NCBI GenBank assembly: GCA_001724265.1
Contig: MEDY01000164.1
Span: 85,178 to 149,177, forward strand
Direction: 5' to 3'
DNA from: Rhizaria sp. SCN 62-66
Lineage: Eukaryota; Rhizaria, unplaced
Length of the DNA: 64,000 bases
A program made the position numbers and the translations under genes. This document shows, piece by piece, positions 35,601 to 46,359 of the stretch. Within the stretch, counting starts at the first letter, position 1. Every line of letters begins with the position of its first letter. The notes under the pieces were generated by a model. It searched no databases and was not told where the DNA came from. It worked only from the letters and a program-made list of their open reading frames with translations.

Positions 35601-36435
35601 CCGCGAGCGTGCACGCGAAGTACGACAGCTTGGGCAGGTCGGGCGCGTCCGTCAGCGGCACGCCGCCCGCGGGGACGCAGAAGAGCGAGACCGTGGGAGG
35701 CATGGGGTGCGTCGGCCGGTCGCAGCGCGGGTACCGGTCGAGGAGTCCGCTGCGATACAGCCGCGAGCGCGCGAGCGTGAGCAGCGCAGACTGCAGCGTG
35801 CGGCGGTGGTCCAGCAGCGCGGGCAATAGTGAGGACCCGTGGGGCAGGTCGAGCCGGCCGCGCGCGTCGAGCACCACGCCGGGGCCGAACGCGGCAGAAT
35901 GAGACGCTGCATTAGCCGCTGACGCTGACGCTGAGGTGGGCAGCAGTTGGGACGCAGGGGCGCCGGGCGGGCGCGGCTGCGGCAGCGGCTGGGGCGGCGG
36001 AGGACGCCTCGACTGAGACTGTGACTGGGCGTTGAGACTAGCAGCGCTGAGGGGGGCGTCCGAGTCGGCGCAATTAGCAGCAGTCTTATTCGCACTGTTC
36101 GCGGGGCCGGCCTCGGTGTCGGAGTCGTTGTCGTTGTTAATATTGTTATCGTTAAGTGGGCCTGCCCAGTAGTCGCAGATGGGCCGCCTCGATACAGCAG
36201 AGGCAGCAGCGGCGGCCGCGGCGGCGTCGGCGTTAAGCTCGTCCTCGTCTTCCGAGTTCACCGACGACGTCTCCGAGCTCTCGTCAATGTCGTCGGTGAA
36301 GTCTGCGTCCGTGGGCGCCGCGGCGGGCCCGCCAGCGTCGCCGCTGTCGTAAAAGACTGGCGAGAGCCCGCGACGGCCGACGGTGACGAAGTACTCGATC
36401 AGACGCGGCGACGCGTCCTGGTCGATCAAGTTCAT
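21859..36435 (-). CDS. Giant DENND4-like DENN-domain protein (Rab GEF), with one in-frame TAG
   Basis: Two exons: 36435-34242 and 34073-21859, with a GTACGT...TAG intron. They join to one frame of ~4800 codons ending in TAA, broken only by TAG at 26371-26373 (codon ~3299). DENN proteins act as exchange factors for Rab GTPases. The N terminus (ASPRLIEYFVTVG) resembles the start of DENND4/Crag proteins. uDENN features lie at ~235-480 (VSLFCVPAGG, LSYFACTLAGGERMFGTCI). cDENN starts exon 2 at ~735-870 (QERRVLVLSSNVSLLVPVCE, YPLRWPHVYVPLLPRKL, APMPYLIGAHTS). dDENN parts are near 1233 (LELAALDRVVRRAFFRAQI) and 1556 (FLQVITGSQAFQTFLDERI). Beyond the TAG, CPSCGCAFVPLLTVSV (~4310) and LLWNLLWRLCQLNLPL (~4530) resemble the DENND4 C-terminal region, so both halves belong to one gene. 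The linkers are Ala/Ser/Pro/Asn-rich, including GTT/AAC microsatellites near 22430-22477 and 29665-29698. The protein is about 2.5 times the usual DENND4 length. An annotation under the standard code would probably split it at 26371 into two genes. Confidence 0.85.
26371..26373 (-). other. Single in-frame TAG codon inside the DENND4-like frame
   Basis: On the minus strand the codons read GAC CGG GGT TAG GCG CGT CAA CAG GCC TAC, and the frame continues open for ~1500 codons to TAA at 21861-21859. A 17-base GT...AG segment (gttaggcgcgtcaacag) overlaps it, but removing it would break the frame and it is far shorter than any other intron here. Possible readings are UAG as a sense codon, programmed readthrough, a CAG-to-TAG mutation or a sequencing error. 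Confidence 0.85.
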
Positions 36436-37423
36436 CACGGAAGCAGCAGCGCGGGAGCGGCGGAGAAACGCGAGGGAGGGAAGAGATAGAAGGCAGCTGC
36501 GAGGGCAGGCGCGGCAGCGATGAGAGCGGCAGCGGCGGCGGCAGCGGCGGGGGAAGCGCGGGCGCGGGCGCTGTCGCGGGCGCTGGCGCGAAAGGGGGAA
36601 GATTAAGGCCGGGGAAGGGACTTAGAGGCGGGAATAGCGCCTGGGAGTGTTAAACAGTCTCTTAGCAGAAGAAATTTCGTTGTGATGCGGGAGTTCCGCA
36701 AGGGACTATGGTAGGCACAGTGAGGAAGAGAGAAGAGCAGGGTCGTTGTTGGAGGTGTGAGTGAAGGGTGCGCGGAACAGCAAAGTAAAGGAACTATACA
36801 AGCGTCAGTAAAAGTATAACTGAAATATGGTATTTCAATAGTGTGCAAATCTCCATATCACGCAATAAATCTGTGTTATCTGTTGAAACCATTGCTCAAA
36901 ACTCAGGATTGGTGGAGGTCTGTCCGAGTCAAGCAAGTGGATATCGCGCCTTACGAAAGAGCGGAATACACCCATGTCTTCGTTCCTGTGGTTGCATCGC
37001 TAAAGTAAACACAAGAAATCCGTCGTGTCTTTCCCAAAGATTGTTAAAACATCGACTATTCACGTCGTGTGAGTGTCAAACCGAAACCAAAGACGACCGC
37101 GTCTCGGTCGTAGGTTGGCTCGCGCTGCACCGACTGACTGAGGAGGAGGGCGCTGCAGTCACCGGTCACCGAGTCACAGTCCGCTGCGTAACATCTTCAG
37201 CATCAGCATAGTATGGGCTGATTGGCGTGTGCAATATGTGTGTTTTATTATTAAATTAAGTATCGCACAACGTAGTGTCGTACATAATATACAAATACAT
37301 TTGAAAATATCTATAATAATTATTAAAACCGTTAATCAACAACAATATGATCAGCAGTTCGTCACAAACTGAACAACAACAGAAATGTTGACATGAAGTG
37401 CTGTGTGCGTGCCAATCGACACT
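36436..37423. other. Intergenic region between DENND4-like 5' end and aminotransferase 3' end
   Basis: Bases 36436-36600 are purine- and GC-rich and probably the 5' leader of the DENND4-like gene. The rest is AT-rich. A plus-strand frame of 122 codons at 36843-37211 lacks the codon bias of the real genes and has no recognisable motif, so I do not call it. Confidence 0.4.
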
Positions 37424-39382
37424 TTACGCCTTGATGTGCGCGTCAACAAAGGCGCGCAGACGCGTGGCAAACTCCTCCAGCTTCGCCGGAGGAGCGCAGA
37501 AGACGACACGGAAGAAGTTCTCAGCCTAAATGAGACAGCATAACAAAAGTGACAAGATGAACATAAAAACAAGTCTAGTGAGCTCATATCATAACATATC
37601 ATAATAAACCTTGACGCACAGATATAACATATCGACTTCAGCTGTTTCCCACATTTTCAAAAAATAGAAGTCACATATACGCGAGATATCTTAGGCGTCA
37701 GTGATATTTGACGGTGCGTACCTTGAAGCACTTGCCGGGCAGCACCATGACGTTCTGCTCGTTGAGGAAAAGCTCGGTGAAGGCCGTGTCGTTGGGGATA
37801 TCGCGGAAGGCCTCCGTGTCGATGCGGATCATGGCGTACATGGCGCCGCGCGGGGTGATGAGCTCCAGACCGGGGATGCCAGTGCACGCCCTAAAATAAG
37901 GCGAAAATAGCGAAGCAAAAATGCAGAAACAGTGAGTGATAAAGATATAAACACATTTTTCAGTAACTGCAACCATGTAAACACAAAAATGGCAAGAAAA
38001 CATCTCAAAACATATCTCTTGATGTCAGAATAAGTGTGACGCGTGAAAAGCGATCATAGCATGACCGACGTACTTGATGACGAAGTTAGCGTGCTCCTCG
38101 AGCGTGGCGTTGAGCTTGTCGTAGTAGTCCTCGGGCACGGCCGTCAGGAAGCGCGTCACAGCGGCCTGCATGAGCGTCGACGTGCCCAGCACGACCTGCG
38201 TGAGCGACGTGAGCGGGCCGCGCAGCGACTTAAGAGCGCCCGCGCGGTCGCAGAGCAGCATCCAGCCGACACGCCAGCCAGGGACGAGGAACTGCTTGGC
38301 GGCACCGCCGATGGTGATGACGGGGACGTCGCCGGCCACGTCCGCGAAGGGCGTGAAGACCTCTCCCTTGAAGACCATGTCAGCGTAGATCTCGTCCGCG
38401 ACGACGGGCAGGCGGTGCTTGCGAGCCATCGCGGCGACGGCGGCCACGTGCGCGGGCGCCCAGTTCGACCCCGTCGGGTTGCCCGGGTTGTTCAGCAGCA
38501 GGAACTTGATCGACCCGGCGGGCGCGGCGGTAATAAGTGCGTCCATGGCGTCCAGGTCGACCTCCCAGCTGCGCGAGGGGAGCAGGGGGTAGCGCACGGG
38601 GGTCAGGCCGAGGTGGCCCGCAATCGTCTCGTAGAGGGAGAACGCCGGGGCGGGGGTCAGGAACGAGTCGCCGGGGTTGCAGAAAAGCTGCGCGGCCAGC
38701 AGCAGCGCCTGGGAAGAGTTTGGTTATAGTGGCAACAACAAAAGTAATAAGGGTAGATTTGGTAAGATATATGTTGGAATATGAAGACAAAAAGTTAATA
38801 AAATATAAACAATGCAGGGCCACAAATAAAACTAAGAGAATGAAGTTACATCTAAAAGGATAAGGACTCCATCGAAGTCATATAAGTATTCTCTCACTTG
38901 AAGTTAAGACGCACCTGGGAGGCGCCGCAGGTGACGATGACGTCGTCGGCAGTGTACTTAGTCGCCTCGGACGACTCATACGCGGCAACGGCAGCGCGCG
39001 TGGAGGGCAGGCCGAGCGAGTTGGTGTATCCGTTGGCGTTGCCGGCCGCAGCGGCGTCGGCGACGGCGGCGGTGACCTCGGGGGCGGGGGGAAGGTTGCC
39101 GAAGACCGAGGGGTCGCCCAGGGCCAGGTCGATCAGAGCGTTCTTGTGGTTCTCGGGGCGCTTGATCTGTGTATAGCAACGCAATAAGCGGGGTGTGTAA
39201 GAGAGAAGTGGAGCAGAGAGTGAGATGGGGTGATGAAGTGAAAAGACGGGGTTACAGAAGCGAGATTCATGTGGGCCATAATTGGTGAGAGACAGAAGAC
39301 GGACCTTGTCGACGACGGCGCGGATGGGGTTGAGGGTGTTAACCGACATCTGGGACGGGGTGATATTCCACTCGGAAGACAT
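37424..39382 (-). CDS. Tyrosine aminotransferase-like PLP enzyme
   Basis: Five exons on the minus strand (39382-39305, 39166-38915, 38708-38074, 37890-37722, 37525-37424) give a 411-residue protein, the normal size, ending in TAA. Donors are GTCCGT, GTGCGT, GTACGT and GTACGC. It is a fold-type I, class I aminotransferase using pyridoxal phosphate. The N-terminal block NPIRAVVDK, then LALGDPSVFGNLPP and ANGYTNSLGLPSTR, is characteristic of tyrosine aminotransferases, which pass the amino group of tyrosine to 2-oxoglutarate in tyrosine breakdown. Other active-site landmarks are NNPGNPTGS (cofactor Asn), ADEIYADMVF (Asp/Tyr contacts), GGAAKQFLVPGWRVGW with the Schiff-base lysine, and FFRVVF with the carboxylate-binding arginine. 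There is no evident targeting peptide, so it is probably cytosolic. An alanine or kynurenine aminotransferase is less likely because the LGDPSVFGNL block is typical of TAT. It is head-to-head with PFKFB. Confidence 0.92.
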
Positions 39383-40131
39383 ATTTACAACGCTACGTGA
39401 GCAGATGGCATGGCAGCGAGAGAAAGAGATGGAGTGAGCAAGAGAAGGGGCGACGTGAGAATGACGTAAAGGCGAAGGGAAAGAGGCGAGTTCGCTATCA
39501 TAACAAACCATATGATGCTTATATTGTTGATATATTCGCTAAAACCTCAAATGTTATGCTATACTTAACAGATTTTATCCAATAAAAGGTCTATAGCATG
39601 TGGGAGATAAAAAGCGAAGAGGTTTCGGGAACCCACATGACCCTAATATCCGGACGGCGAAAAAGGCTCGTGCGACATAAACTAAACGTCAACGCCGCCA
39701 TCATTACTAATACAGGCAGAAAAGTTGCGGTGATATGCATACGTCATTATAAAATCCTAGAATAAGGATCTACTGTCGAGATGCATCTATTTCACGAACG
39801 CGCCAGATGCTTACCGAAGAGCAGGCCCAGTCCTGCCGGCCGAAAAATGGGTGGACCCGAAATGTATTTTCTCGGCCAAAGGAAGCGATATCTCGAGGTG
39901 TGAAGCGCGATATCCCATCGTTCAAACAGTGCCCACGCATCCCACTCTTCTTTTTTTCTATTATCTCACTCCCACTATTATCTTTTTCCCTCTTGACCCG
40001 CTCGTGTAGCCCGTTCAAGTCACTGCCCCTTGCTGTGACTCAGAGCGACTCCTCTCAGACTCTCCAGTCCCATTCCAACCCAGTCGTCATCTCCTGTCCT
40101 CGCACCGCGCGCGCTCACCCAGCCGCCCCCG
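39383..40131. promoter_or_regulatory. Divergent intergenic region, aminotransferase/PFKFB
   Basis: About 750 bases separate two divergent metabolic genes. The half next to PFKFB becomes pyrimidine-rich (39930-40010), as in a 5' leader. The middle is AT-rich with no gene. Promoters for both genes must lie here; I see no recognisable core element. Confidence 0.4.
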
Positions 40132-43100
40132 ATGTCCGGTGCGCCTCCCCGCGCCTCCGCGTCCACCGACGGGCGCGACGCCGCCGCCTCCCCCGCGTCC
40201 CCCATCTCTCCTGTATCTTCCCTCGTCTCGTCGTCGTCCGCGTCGTCCTCGCTCGTCGCGTCGTCGTCCGCAGCCTCGGACCTCACGGCGGGTGTGCTCG
40301 TTGCCCCCGTCCCGCTCCCGCTGCACCACCTGCATCCGCACTTCAACCCCCACAGCAACAGCAACAACAACGCTCATAACAGCATCAGCAGCAGCAGCAG
40401 TTCGAGTGCGAGTGCCAGTGCCAATGCCAATGCCAGCGCCAATGTCAGCGTCGGCGGCGGTGGCGGCACCAAGCCGCGCTTCGCGAAGCCCGCGCTCTCC
40501 GGCCGCAGCAACTCCCCCTCGACGGAGCTCGAGATCGGTTTATCGCCCTCGATCGCGCCGCACAACGCCTCCTCAGCGGCGGCCACCGCGGGCGCCATGT
40601 CACCGCACTTCATCGCGTCGCCGCACACGCTAACGGCGGCTGCGGCGTCGCCCGGCTCGGCAGCCGCGGCGGCGGGCTTTCCCGCGCTGTCTCTGTCGAC
40701 GCTCTCGCTCGCCACCCAGCAGCAGCAACAGCAGCAGCACCTTCCGCCGCACGGCCACCATCGAAGCTCCCCCCGCGTCGTCGCGCAAGGCCACAGCGCA
40801 ACCCCGAACTTCAACACGGCCGCCAGTGCCGTTGCGAACGCTGCCGGAGTCCCGCTGCCGCTGCCGCGCCCGCTGCCGCTGTCTGCGGCGTCCTCGGCGT
40901 CCTCCTCCGCCCTGGCGTCCGCGGCGGTGTCGGCGGCGGTGTCGCCGTGCGTTAACCATTATAGCCACAGTCACGTGGGCGCGCAGAGCCACGCGCACGG
41001 CAACAGCAGCGCCCTGTCCGGCGCTCTCTTCCCCTCCTCGAGCACTCTCGCCAGCAACAATGCCAACAACACGAACAGTGCGAGTCATCAGAGTGGCCAT
41101 GGTAACACTGGCACTGGTGGGTCCCGCGCCCCCGCGCTGTTGCGGTCGTCGACAACGAGCAGTGCGACGGCCCTTGCGTCTCCGTCTCCGTCGTCGTCAT
41201 CTGCGTCGTTCTCGTCCTCCGAGCTCGTCGCTTCAGCCAACAACAACAACAGCAACACTACTCAGGCTGGAGGCAACTGCGCTCATTGCACTACAAGCGC
41301 TGCGCCCGGCGCCAAGGCCAGCGCGCATGCAAGCGCGAGCGCGAGCGCCAACGCGAGTCCCAACGCCAGCGCGAGAACCAGCGCCCCGGGCGTCGGCGGC
41401 GTCGGCGGCCCCGCGGCCGCGGCCGTGGTGCCGCTCTGCCCGGCCGCCGCGTCGGCCGCGATGTCGCACGAGCCGTTCGTGGATTTGCTGCTGCCGGCCA
41501 CGCCGTCGCCGTCGCACTCGCGGCTTTCGCATCACTCCTACGCCTCGCTCAACAATACCAACGCTGCCACTAACGCCCCGAGTGCGAGTGCGGGCGGTAA
41601 CGCATGCCGCGCGACGACCCTGACTAGCGCTATCGCGACGAACGCCTGCGATCAGCACCAGCAGCACCAGCAGCAGCACGGCGCTAGCGGCGTCTCCGGC
41701 GGCGTCGCTACTGCGGCGACGGGCGACGACGCGCTGTGCGCCAACTCCGCTGCCTCGGCAGTGCCCTGCTCGCCCCACCCGCGCCCCCTCGCTCGCACTC
41801 ACGGCGCCGCACCGGGCATCTGCGCCGGCCCCTTCGGCCTCCAGCAGCAGCTGCAGCAGCAGGGCGGCGGCGTTACTGGCGGCAACAGCTCGGGCCGCCG
41901 CAGCGCGATTGGCCCGGCGCTCGTGCTCGGCCGCCCGGGCTCTGGCGCCCCGTCCCACAACAACCACCACCATCACTCCGCGACGGCTCACGGTTACTCT
42001 GCCGCCGCCGCTGCCGGCTCTGCAGCTGCGGGCCCTGGCGCTGACACCGTCTCGTCCTCGTCGCCCTCCCCGGCCACGGCCCACAGTAGCGGCGTCTGCG
42101 CCGGCGCCAACGGCTCCCCGTCCCCCGGGCTTGTGGACCTTGTCCCCGGCACCGTGCTGTCCTCCGCGGGCACCGCCAAGACGCACTCGCCGTCTTTCGC
42201 GCCGCACACGCCCACGCGCAACGAAGGATACCAGCTCCAGATTGCCGCCGCAGTCGCCGCGGCCACCGCGGCGGCGGCCTCGGCGGCGGCCAGCGGGGCC
42301 GGGGACGCCGAGGCGGCTGCGGCGGCCGCGGCGGCGGCGGCGGAGGCGTCGCCGAACCTCTTCTCGCTCGCCCACAGTTACCCGAGCGGAGGCGGGCACT
42401 GCGCCAGTCCAAGCCCGAGCTCGGCCTCCGCTGCCGCCGCCGCTGCCGCCGCCATCGCCGCCGCCGCCGTCGCCCAAACGCACACGCACGCGCACGCACA
42501 CGCGCACAACGGCCACGGCCACATCAGCAGCAACAGCAACAGCGCGGGCGGCGTCTCGCTGCTGCCGCTGCAGCAGGCTCACGGTCACTCGGCCGCCTCC
42601 GCTGCCCACGGTCACGGCCAGCGGCCGGCGACCGCGGGGGCCGCCCCGCCCGCCGCCGTGGCAGCCGCCGCCGTGGCCGCGGCCGCTGCGGTTGCCGCGG
42701 CGGCCGCGAGCGGGACCGAGCTCGGCCGGAGTCACAGCCACGGTCACCACGTTCAGACGAGGCACCACCTCGCGTCCAACGCGGCCTCCCCGGCGCACGG
42801 TCACTCGGGGGCGACGGCGGCCGCGCACGGCCACGTTCACTGTGGTCACTGCCAGACTGAGGCGCAGGCGCAGGCGCAGAAGCAGGAGCTGCCGCTGCCG
42901 CAGCCGCCCGGTAAGGTGAAGATCGCCGCCACCGCGGGTGCTAGGCCCGCCGACCACAGCGACGACAGCGACGACGACGACGACGACGATGTTGACAACG
43001 CGCACGCGCATGCCGGCAACGGCGGGAACGCTGCGGCCTGCCGGTGCGGCGAAGCTGACGCCGGCGCCAGCGCTGATGTTGACGCAGACGCGGACGTGGA

Positions 43101-46100
43101 CGTGGATGTGGTGGGGGACGGGCACGGTGGGCTGTCTGGCACGGGCACGCGCAGCCACCGCGCAGCGTCCATGCAATTGCCGCCGCGCCCGCGCGCCCAC
43201 GGACACGCGAACTGCGGCGCTCACGGTCACGGTCATGGTTACTGCCTGGCGCATGCGGCCACTGGCGCTGAGGCAGAGGCTCAGGCTCAGGCGCAGCTGC
43301 TGAGCGCGAACAACATCCCAGCCGCTGCGGCTGCGTCTACTGGTGCTGCTGAGCCTGCTGTGACGACTTGCTCTGGCTCTGGCGCCGGTTCCGGGAGTGC
43401 AGCCGCGGCGATCGACGCTGGCTTGAACATGTTTGTGTCGCCGCAGACCTCGCCCTCGGCCCAGCGCAACCCCAACCAACAGCAACAACAACAGCAGCAG
43501 ATGCAGGTGTCTCGGTCGCCGTCGGCTCAGCACTCGCCCTCCGCCAACGCTGACGCCGCCGCCGTCGCCGCCGCTGCTGGCGCTGATTCCGGTGCAAACG
43601 CAAGCGCGAGCGGCGTCATCGTGAGCGACGTCACAGGTGTCCGCAAGCCCCCGCTGCAGGTGGCGTACGGCGACGGACCCAGCAGTCTGCTCGGCTCGGC
43701 CTCCGCCTTCACCTCAGCCGGCGTGAACGTAAGTACCCCCTTAGACAGCATGGAGACGCGCGTGGACTCGATCGTGCCCCGCGCGCTTACGCCCGCTGAG
43801 GCTGCGCTTTTGACCGAGGCTGCCGCCGCCGCTGACTCTATCTCCACAGTCCCCGCCAACGCCTCCAACGTTCGCGCTCCTTCGAACATTGCCCCTGAGT
43901 CCATTCCAGCGCCTTCTACCGCGCCTGCGCCTGCGCCTGCTTCGGAGCCCGCCGAGGCGGCGACCGTGCGTGTGTCCGCCGCGGTGGCCGAGGCCCGCGA
44001 CCCCGTCTCGGCGCCGCACGCGCTCGACGCCGCCGCGCTCATCTCCGTCTCGGGCTGCGTGGGGCCGGCACGGCTGGATCCTGCGGTGCCGCTGTGCCGG
44101 CGCAGCGCGAACCTGGCGTCGCTGAGTGAGTTCCACACCACGTCGACGTCGGTGTGGGCCGCGAACGAGGACTGGGTGCCTCCCGACTACGCGCTGCCGG
44201 GCAAGGTCCGCAATAGCAGCAACAACAACCTCAACAATCTCAACAACGTCGCCAATTACCACAACAGCGGCGTGGCGAGCGTCAACACGGCGGCGACGGC
44301 GGCGATTGTGGGCGAGAACGGAGGGCTCGTGACTCCCTTAGGCTCGCCAACAACTGGCGACACCGCTAACTCTAGCAGTAGCAGCAGTCGCATTAACGGC
44401 TTGACTGTCATGTCGCCGCAAGCCACCGCCGCTGCCACTGCCGCCGCTGGCGCTGGCGCTGGCGCTGGCGCGGGTGTTGCGACGCCGTCTGTGAGCGACG
44501 TTGCCGCTTACGTGCCTCGCAACGACGACGAATTCGATTCCAACTCCAACGCAAAGGCGGTCAACGCGACAAACGCGACCACGTTCTGCCACTCGTGCCA
44601 TAGTCACCTTCCCAACAGCGGCAGCGGCAGCGGCGGCGCTTTGTTCGCGGCCGAGCTTCACGCCAGCGCCGACTACATGCAGAACCCGCTTCGCCTGCCT
44701 ACGATGTCCCCCAAGCCCTCGACGGCGACGCTCGCGCCTGGGCTCAACGCCAACAGCATCCTCGGCCCCGGGTACAACCCGCTGGGACAGAGCGTGCAGG
44801 GCCGCGAGGGCCGCTCGCGCGCTGCAAGCACCCACAGCAGCACCCAGAGCCGCCCGCGCACGCCCGCCGCCGCCGCTGCCCACGGTCACTCTGTCAACGC
44901 CGGTGAACAAGTGACTGTGCAGGACCCCGCCGAGCTGGCCGCCGCCACGGCCGCCGCCGCCGCCGCCGCCGCCGCGGCCGCCGTGGACCCCGTGCTGGCG
45001 GCTTCTCTCGCGGCGGCGCAGGCGCTGGGACTGCCAGCAAGCGCGGCCGACGCGCCCCCGCCGCCGCGGCCGCACGTGCTTGTGATCGCCATGGTCGGTC
45101 TGCCTGCGCGCGGCAAGTCGTACATCGCGACGAAGCTGTGGCGCTATCTGCGCTGGCTCCGGTACGACTGCGCGCTCTTCTCCGTCTCGCGCTACCGCCG
45201 GGAGGAGCTGGGCTCGGGGCTCCCGCTGCTGGGCAAGCCCGAGGAGGCGGCCGTGGTGCGCGCAAAGGTGACGAAGCGCGCGCTGGATGGGATGGCGAGC
45301 TTCTTCGCGCAGGGCGGCAAGATCGGCATTTTCGACGCGAGCAACGTCAACGCACACCGGCGCGATGGCGTGCGCGCGTACCTCAACGCGCTGGGGTTGT
45401 CGTACTCGCTGCTGTGGGTCGAGAGCGTGTGCACCGATGAGGCGCTCATTGAGGCCAACATCATCGACACCAAGCTCTTCTCGCCAGACTACGCGGGGGT
45501 CAACGACGCGGAGGCCGTGGCCGACTTCAAGGCCCGGATCGCGGAGTACGCACAGCATTACCAGCCGGTCGAGGAGGCCGAGCTGTGGCCCGAGGTCGAG
45601 GCCTGCGTGCGCCTGATTGACACGGGCCTCCACGTCGAGTGCATCGCCATCAAGGGCTACCTGCTGACCAAGATCGTCTTCTACCTCATGAACCTGCAGG
45701 TCTCCAAGTCGCCGATCTTCTTCTCCCGCCACGGCGAGTCGCGCGCCAACGTCAATAACCAGGTCGGCACGGACGCGCCGCTGTCTGCGGCCGGAGAGGA
45801 GTACGCCCGCCGCCTCGCGCCGTGGCTCATGGCGCAGTCGGAGCTCGCATCTACGGCCACCGAGGCGAAACCGCTCAACATCTACTGCTCGACGCTGCAG
45901 CGCACCATCACGACGGCGCAGACGGTGTATGATCTGCTGTCGCGCTTCTACCCGTGCCGCGTAGTGCGCTGGCGCGCGCTGGCCGAGATCAGCGCGGGCA
46001 TCTATGACGGCATGACCTACGAGGAGATCGCCGAGGCTGACCCCGAGGGCTTCGAAGAACGCAACCGCGACAAGCTCAACTACAAGTACCCGCAGGGCGA

Positions 46101-46359
46101 GAGTTACAAGGACGTAATCGACCGCGTGGAGCGCGTCATCTTCGAGCTGGAGCGCACCGAGGCGCCCGTGATCGTGATCGCGCACCAGGCCGTGATCCGC
46201 TGTCTCTATGGCTACTTCATGGACTTCGACATCCTGGAGATCCCGCATCTTGAGGTACCGCTGCACAAAGTGATCAAGCTGCTGCCCAGCGCGTACGGCA
46301 CCCGCGAGGAGGTGATCGACATCATGCCGGAGACGCGCGGCAAGAAGAGCAAGCATTAA
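40132..46359 (+). CDS. 6-phosphofructo-2-kinase/fructose-2,6-bisphosphatase with a giant N-terminal extension
   Basis: Intronless frame of 2075 residues from ATG 40132 to TAA. The bifunctional enzyme makes and degrades fructose-2,6-bisphosphate, the allosteric signal that sets glycolytic against gluconeogenic flux. The catalytic part is only the last ~430 residues. The kinase domain starts near residue 1645 with the P-loop VGLPARGKSYIA, then SRYRREELG and GKIGIFDASNVNAHRR. The phosphatase domain starts near residue 1863 with FFSRHGESRANV, whose His takes the phosphate, followed by LSAAGEEYARRLA, STLQRT, EISAGIYDGMTYEEI and the acid/second His region VIVIAHQAVIR. Both active sites look intact. 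The ~1640-residue N-terminal part is low-complexity Ala/Ser/Asn/Gly with many His-Gly clusters (HGHGQ, AHGHSG, GAHGHGHGY), Gln runs and an acidic DDDDDDD run. Known family members have N-terminal extensions of tens to a few hundred residues. Internal ATGs could give shorter forms, but the open frame and biased codon use support the full length. Confidence 0.93.
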   Translation: MSGAPPRASASTDGRDAAASPASPISPVSSLVSSSSASSSLVASSSAASDLTAGVLVAPVPLPLHHLHPHFNPHSNSNNNAHNSISSSSSSSASASANANASANVSVGGGGGTKPRFAKPALSGRSNSPSTELEIGLSPSIAPHNASSAAATAGAMSPHFIASPHTLTAAAASPGSAAAAAGFPALSLSTLSLATQQQQQQQHLPPHGHHRSSPRVVAQGHSATPNFNTAASAVANAAGVPLPLPRPLPLSAASSASSSALASAAVSAAVSPCVNHYSHSHVGAQSHAHGNSSALSGALFPSSSTLASNNANNTNSASHQSGHGNTGTGGSRAPALLRSSTTSSATALASPSPSSSSASFSSSELVASANNNNSNTTQAGGNCAHCTTSAAPGAKASAHASASASANASPNASARTSAPGVGGVGGPAAAAVVPLCPAAASAAMSHEPFVDLLLPATPSPSHSRLSHHSYASLNNTNAATNAPSASAGGNACRATTLTSAIATNACDQHQQHQQQHGASGVSGGVATAATGDDALCANSAASAVPCSPHPRPLARTHGAAPGICAGPFGLQQQLQQQGGGVTGGNSSGRRSAIGPALVLGRPGSGAPSHNNHHHHSATAHGYSAAAAAGSAAAGPGADTVSSSSPSPATAHSSGVCAGANGSPSPGLVDLVPGTVLSSAGTAKTHSPSFAPHTPTRNEGYQLQIAAAVAAATAAAASAAASGAGDAEAAAAAAAAAAEASPNLFSLAHSYPSGGGHCASPSPSSASAAAAAAAAIAAAAVAQTHTHAHAHAHNGHGHISSNSNSAGGVSLLPLQQAHGHSAASAAHGHGQRPATAGAAPPAAVAAAAVAAAAAVAAAAASGTELGRSHSHGHHVQTRHHLASNAASPAHGHSGATAAAHGHVHCGHCQTEAQAQAQKQELPLPQPPGKVKIAATAGARPADHSDDSDDDDDDDVDNAHAHAGNGGNAAACRCGEADAGASADVDADADVDVDVVGDGHGGLSGTGTRSHRAASMQLPPRPRAHGHANCGAHGHGHGYCLAHAATGAEAEAQAQAQLLSANNIPAAAAASTGAAEPAVTTCSGSGAGSGSAAAAIDAGLNMFVSPQTSPSAQRNPNQQQQQQQQMQVSRSPSAQHSPSANADAAAVAAAAGADSGANASASGVIVSDVTGVRKPPLQVAYGDGPSSLLGSASAFTSAGVNVSTPLDSMETRVDSIVPRALTPAEAALLTEAAAAADSISTVPANASNVRAPSNIAPESIPAPSTAPAPAPASEPAEAATVRVSAAVAEARDPVSAPHALDAAALISVSGCVGPARLDPAVPLCRRSANLASLSEFHTTSTSVWAANEDWVPPDYALPGKVRNSSNNNLNNLNNVANYHNSGVASVNTAATAAIVGENGGLVTPLGSPTTGDTANSSSSSSRINGLTVMSPQATAAATAAAGAGAGAGAGVATPSVSDVAAYVPRNDDEFDSNSNAKAVNATNATTFCHSCHSHLPNSGSGSGGALFAAELHASADYMQNPLRLPTMSPKPSTATLAPGLNANSILGPGYNPLGQSVQGREGRSRAASTHSSTQSRPRTPAAAAAHGHSVNAGEQVTVQDPAELAAATAAAAAAAAAAAVDPVLAASLAAAQALGLPASAADAPPPPRPHVLVIAMVGLPARGKSYIATKLWRYLRWLRYDCALFSVSRYRREELGSGLPLLGKPEEAAVVRAKVTKRALDGMASFFAQGGKIGIFDASNVNAHRRDGVRAYLNALGLSYSLLWVESVCTDEALIEANIIDTKLFSPDYAGVNDAEAVADFKARIAEYAQHYQPVEEAELWPEVEACVRLIDTGLHVECIAIKGYLLTKIVFYLMNLQVSKSPIFFSRHGESRANVNNQVGTDAPLSAAGEEYARRLAPWLMAQSELASTATEAKPLNIYCSTLQRTITTAQTVYDLLSRFYPCRVVRWRALAEISAGIYDGMTYEEIAEADPEGFEERNRDKLNYKYPQGESYKDVIDRVERVIFELERTEAPVIVIAHQAVIRCLYGYFMDFDILEIPHLEVPLHKVIKLLPSAYGTREEVIDIMPETRGKKSKH

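Noticed and set aside
36843-37211. 122-codon plus-strand frame between the DENND4-like and aminotransferase genes
   Set aside because: No codon bias, no motif and no promoter context; compatible with chance in intergenic DNA.
41233-43533. 766-codon minus-strand open frame opposite PFKFB
   Set aside because: It is the antisense of GC-biased, His-Gly-rich coding sequence. The peptide is Arg/Gly/Val repeats with no motif, and the plus strand encodes a recognisable enzyme in the same uninterrupted frame.
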